NCBI GenBank assembly: GCA_030040115.1
Contig: JASHUH010000139.1
Span: 1 to 5,828, forward strand
From: Acidobacteriaceae bacterium
GTDB taxonomy: Bacteria; Acidobacteriota; Terriglobia; Terriglobales; Acidobacteriaceae
Direction: 5' to 3'
DNA length: 5,828 bases
Part shown: positions 5,153 to 5,828 of the stretch, piece after piece
Layout of the letters: each line of letters opens with the position of its first letter
Numbering within the stretch: position 1 is the stretch's first letter
Program-made: the position numbers and the translations under genes
The notes under the pieces: generated by a model
Seen by the model: only the letters and a program-made list of their open reading frames with translations
The model's database searches: none
Told to the model about the DNA's origin: nothing

Positions 5153-5828
5153 GGGAGCGCAACCGGCCTGCGTCCCCAGTCACTGGCGACGCAGTAATGG
5201 AAGAGGCGGTCGAGGTAGTCGAGCACCGGCGGGGGGCGGAGGCCGGCGGGCGCCAGCAGTCTCTCGGCGTTGCTGGTGTCGAACTGCATGCGCATGGTGA
5301 AGTAGTCGCGGTAGGCGCGTCCATCGCGCAATACCCGGCGTTTACGCCCCCACAAGGCGGCGAGCAGCAACGGGCGCAAGGCGGCGAAAAAGAGCCAGGG
5401 ATCGACGTATCGCGGCTCGGGAGCGTGAAAGTACTCCGCGGCGCGGTGGGCAATCTGCTCAATGGTGGCGCTGCCGCGCGGACCCGCGCAGAGATGCGCC
5501 GTGCAGCCCAGAGCGGCCTCATCGAAAAGCAGGCGGGTAATGGAAGTGGCGACAAAATCGACGGGCACGATGTCGAGAACCGCGTCAGGGTATCCGGGCA
5601 CGGTGCGCCACAGCCGGCGCGCGTAGATTTTCAGCGGCCAGTACATCATTTTGAAACTGGAGGTAAAGCCGGTGCGCGAATCGCCCACAACGATGCTGGG
5701 GCGCAGAATCACGCCCGGTAACATAGACAGCCGCGCGCGCACCAGGGCCTCGGCCTCGGCCTTGGTCTGCTCGTAGCTGTTGCGGTAGCTCTGGCCCGCG
5801 GCAAGCTCGCTTTCGCGCACCAGACCCG
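5149..5828 (-). CDS. Extended SDR / acyl-thioester-reductase-like protein (5' end outside window)
   Basis: The open frame continues through the right edge, so only the C-terminal 225 residues are present. A GTG at 5820 is in frame, but family similarity already exists around it, so it is an internal codon. Seen, counting from the first complete codon: NSYEQTKAEAEALVR (16-30) with the catalytic Tyr18-xxx-Lys22 pair; LRPSIVVGDSRTG (41-53); DIVPVDFVATSI (85-96); a hydrophobic stretch around 144-159 followed by the basic GRKRR; and the C-terminal FDTSNAERLLAPAGLRPPPVLDYLDRL. Known: this combination is typical of the 'male sterility'/NAD_binding_4 group, which includes fatty acyl-CoA reductases and thioester reductase domains; other extended SDRs (epimerases, sterol dehydrogenases) look partly similar. 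The Rossmann GxxGxxG that would bind NAD(P)H is outside the window. It is the upstream gene of a two-gene or longer minus-strand operon, overlapping the acyl-CoA synthetase by 4 bases. Inferred: it reduces the thioester product, or an allied lipid substrate, of that ligase. Confidence 0.85.
   Translation of the reverse strand, partial: GLVRESELAAGQSYRNSYEQTKAEAEALVRARLSMLPGVILRPSIVVGDSRTGFTSSFKMMYWPLKIYARRLWRTVPGYPDAVLDIVPVDFVATSITRLLFDEAALGCTAHLCAGPRGSATIEQIAHRAAEYFHAPEPRYVDPWLFFAALRPLLLAALWGRKRRVLRDGRAYRDYFTMRMQFDTSNAERLLAPAGLRPPPVLDYLDRLFHYCVASDWGRRPVALP

Noticed and set aside
5197..5721. A 174-codon plus-strand frame opposite the reductase
   Set aside because: It is antisense to a protein with clear SDR motifs and carries no domain signal of its own.

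Overview
This GC-rich window shows dense bacterial coding with short intergenic gaps. The best lineage guess is an acidobacterium. The only direct pointer is the 29-residue protein tail at the left edge, whose VRRGYFA-type ending resembles the C-terminus of the acidobacterial 'VWFA-related' secreted proteins. That is a weak but specific hint; nothing else in the window fixes the lineage.

Layout from left to right: (1) the 3' end of a truncated gene (2-91, +); (2) a 299-base non-coding leader (92-390) with two small hairpins and a clear Shine-Dalgarno; (3) cysK, cysteine synthase A (391-1371, +); (4) a structured 120-base spacer (1372-1491); (5) cysE, serine O-acetyltransferase (1492-2220, +); (6) a 144-base spacer with a 15-bp palindrome and a duplicated start-like sequence; (7) an FtsX/MacB-type ABC permease without a visible ATPase (2365-3498, +); (8) after a 31-base convergent gap, a minus-strand pair: an AMP-forming acyl-CoA synthetase-like enzyme (3530-5152, -), preceded in transcription order by an extended SDR / acyl-thioester-reductase-like protein that runs off the right edge (5149-5828, -). 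The stop of the reductase and the start of the ligase overlap as ATGA.

How the genes work together: CysE makes O-acetylserine from serine and acetyl-CoA, and CysK converts it with sulfide to cysteine. CysE ends in GEGI, matching the C-terminal Gly-Asp-Gly-Ile tail by which E. coli CysE docks into the CysK active site, so the two products probably form the classical cysteine synthase complex. The minus-strand pair looks like a ligase/reductase couple acting on a fatty or other carboxylic acid (activation, then reduction of a thioester), but the substrate cannot be read from sequence.

The most unusual structure is the cysK-cysE spacer. Five tandem octamers (TTGKYCCC) are bounded on both sides by GATTTC and end 7 bases before the cysE ATG. 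A degenerate inverted set of four related octamers (GGGRYCGA-like) lies just after the cysK stop. In RNA the two sets can pair over 32 positions, 27 of them Watson-Crick or G-U, forming a long hairpin where the cysE ribosome binding site would be expected. The G-rich strand of the array also fits the canonical G-quadruplex pattern. I did not find an obviously novel multi-gene system; this spacer is the part most worth a second look.
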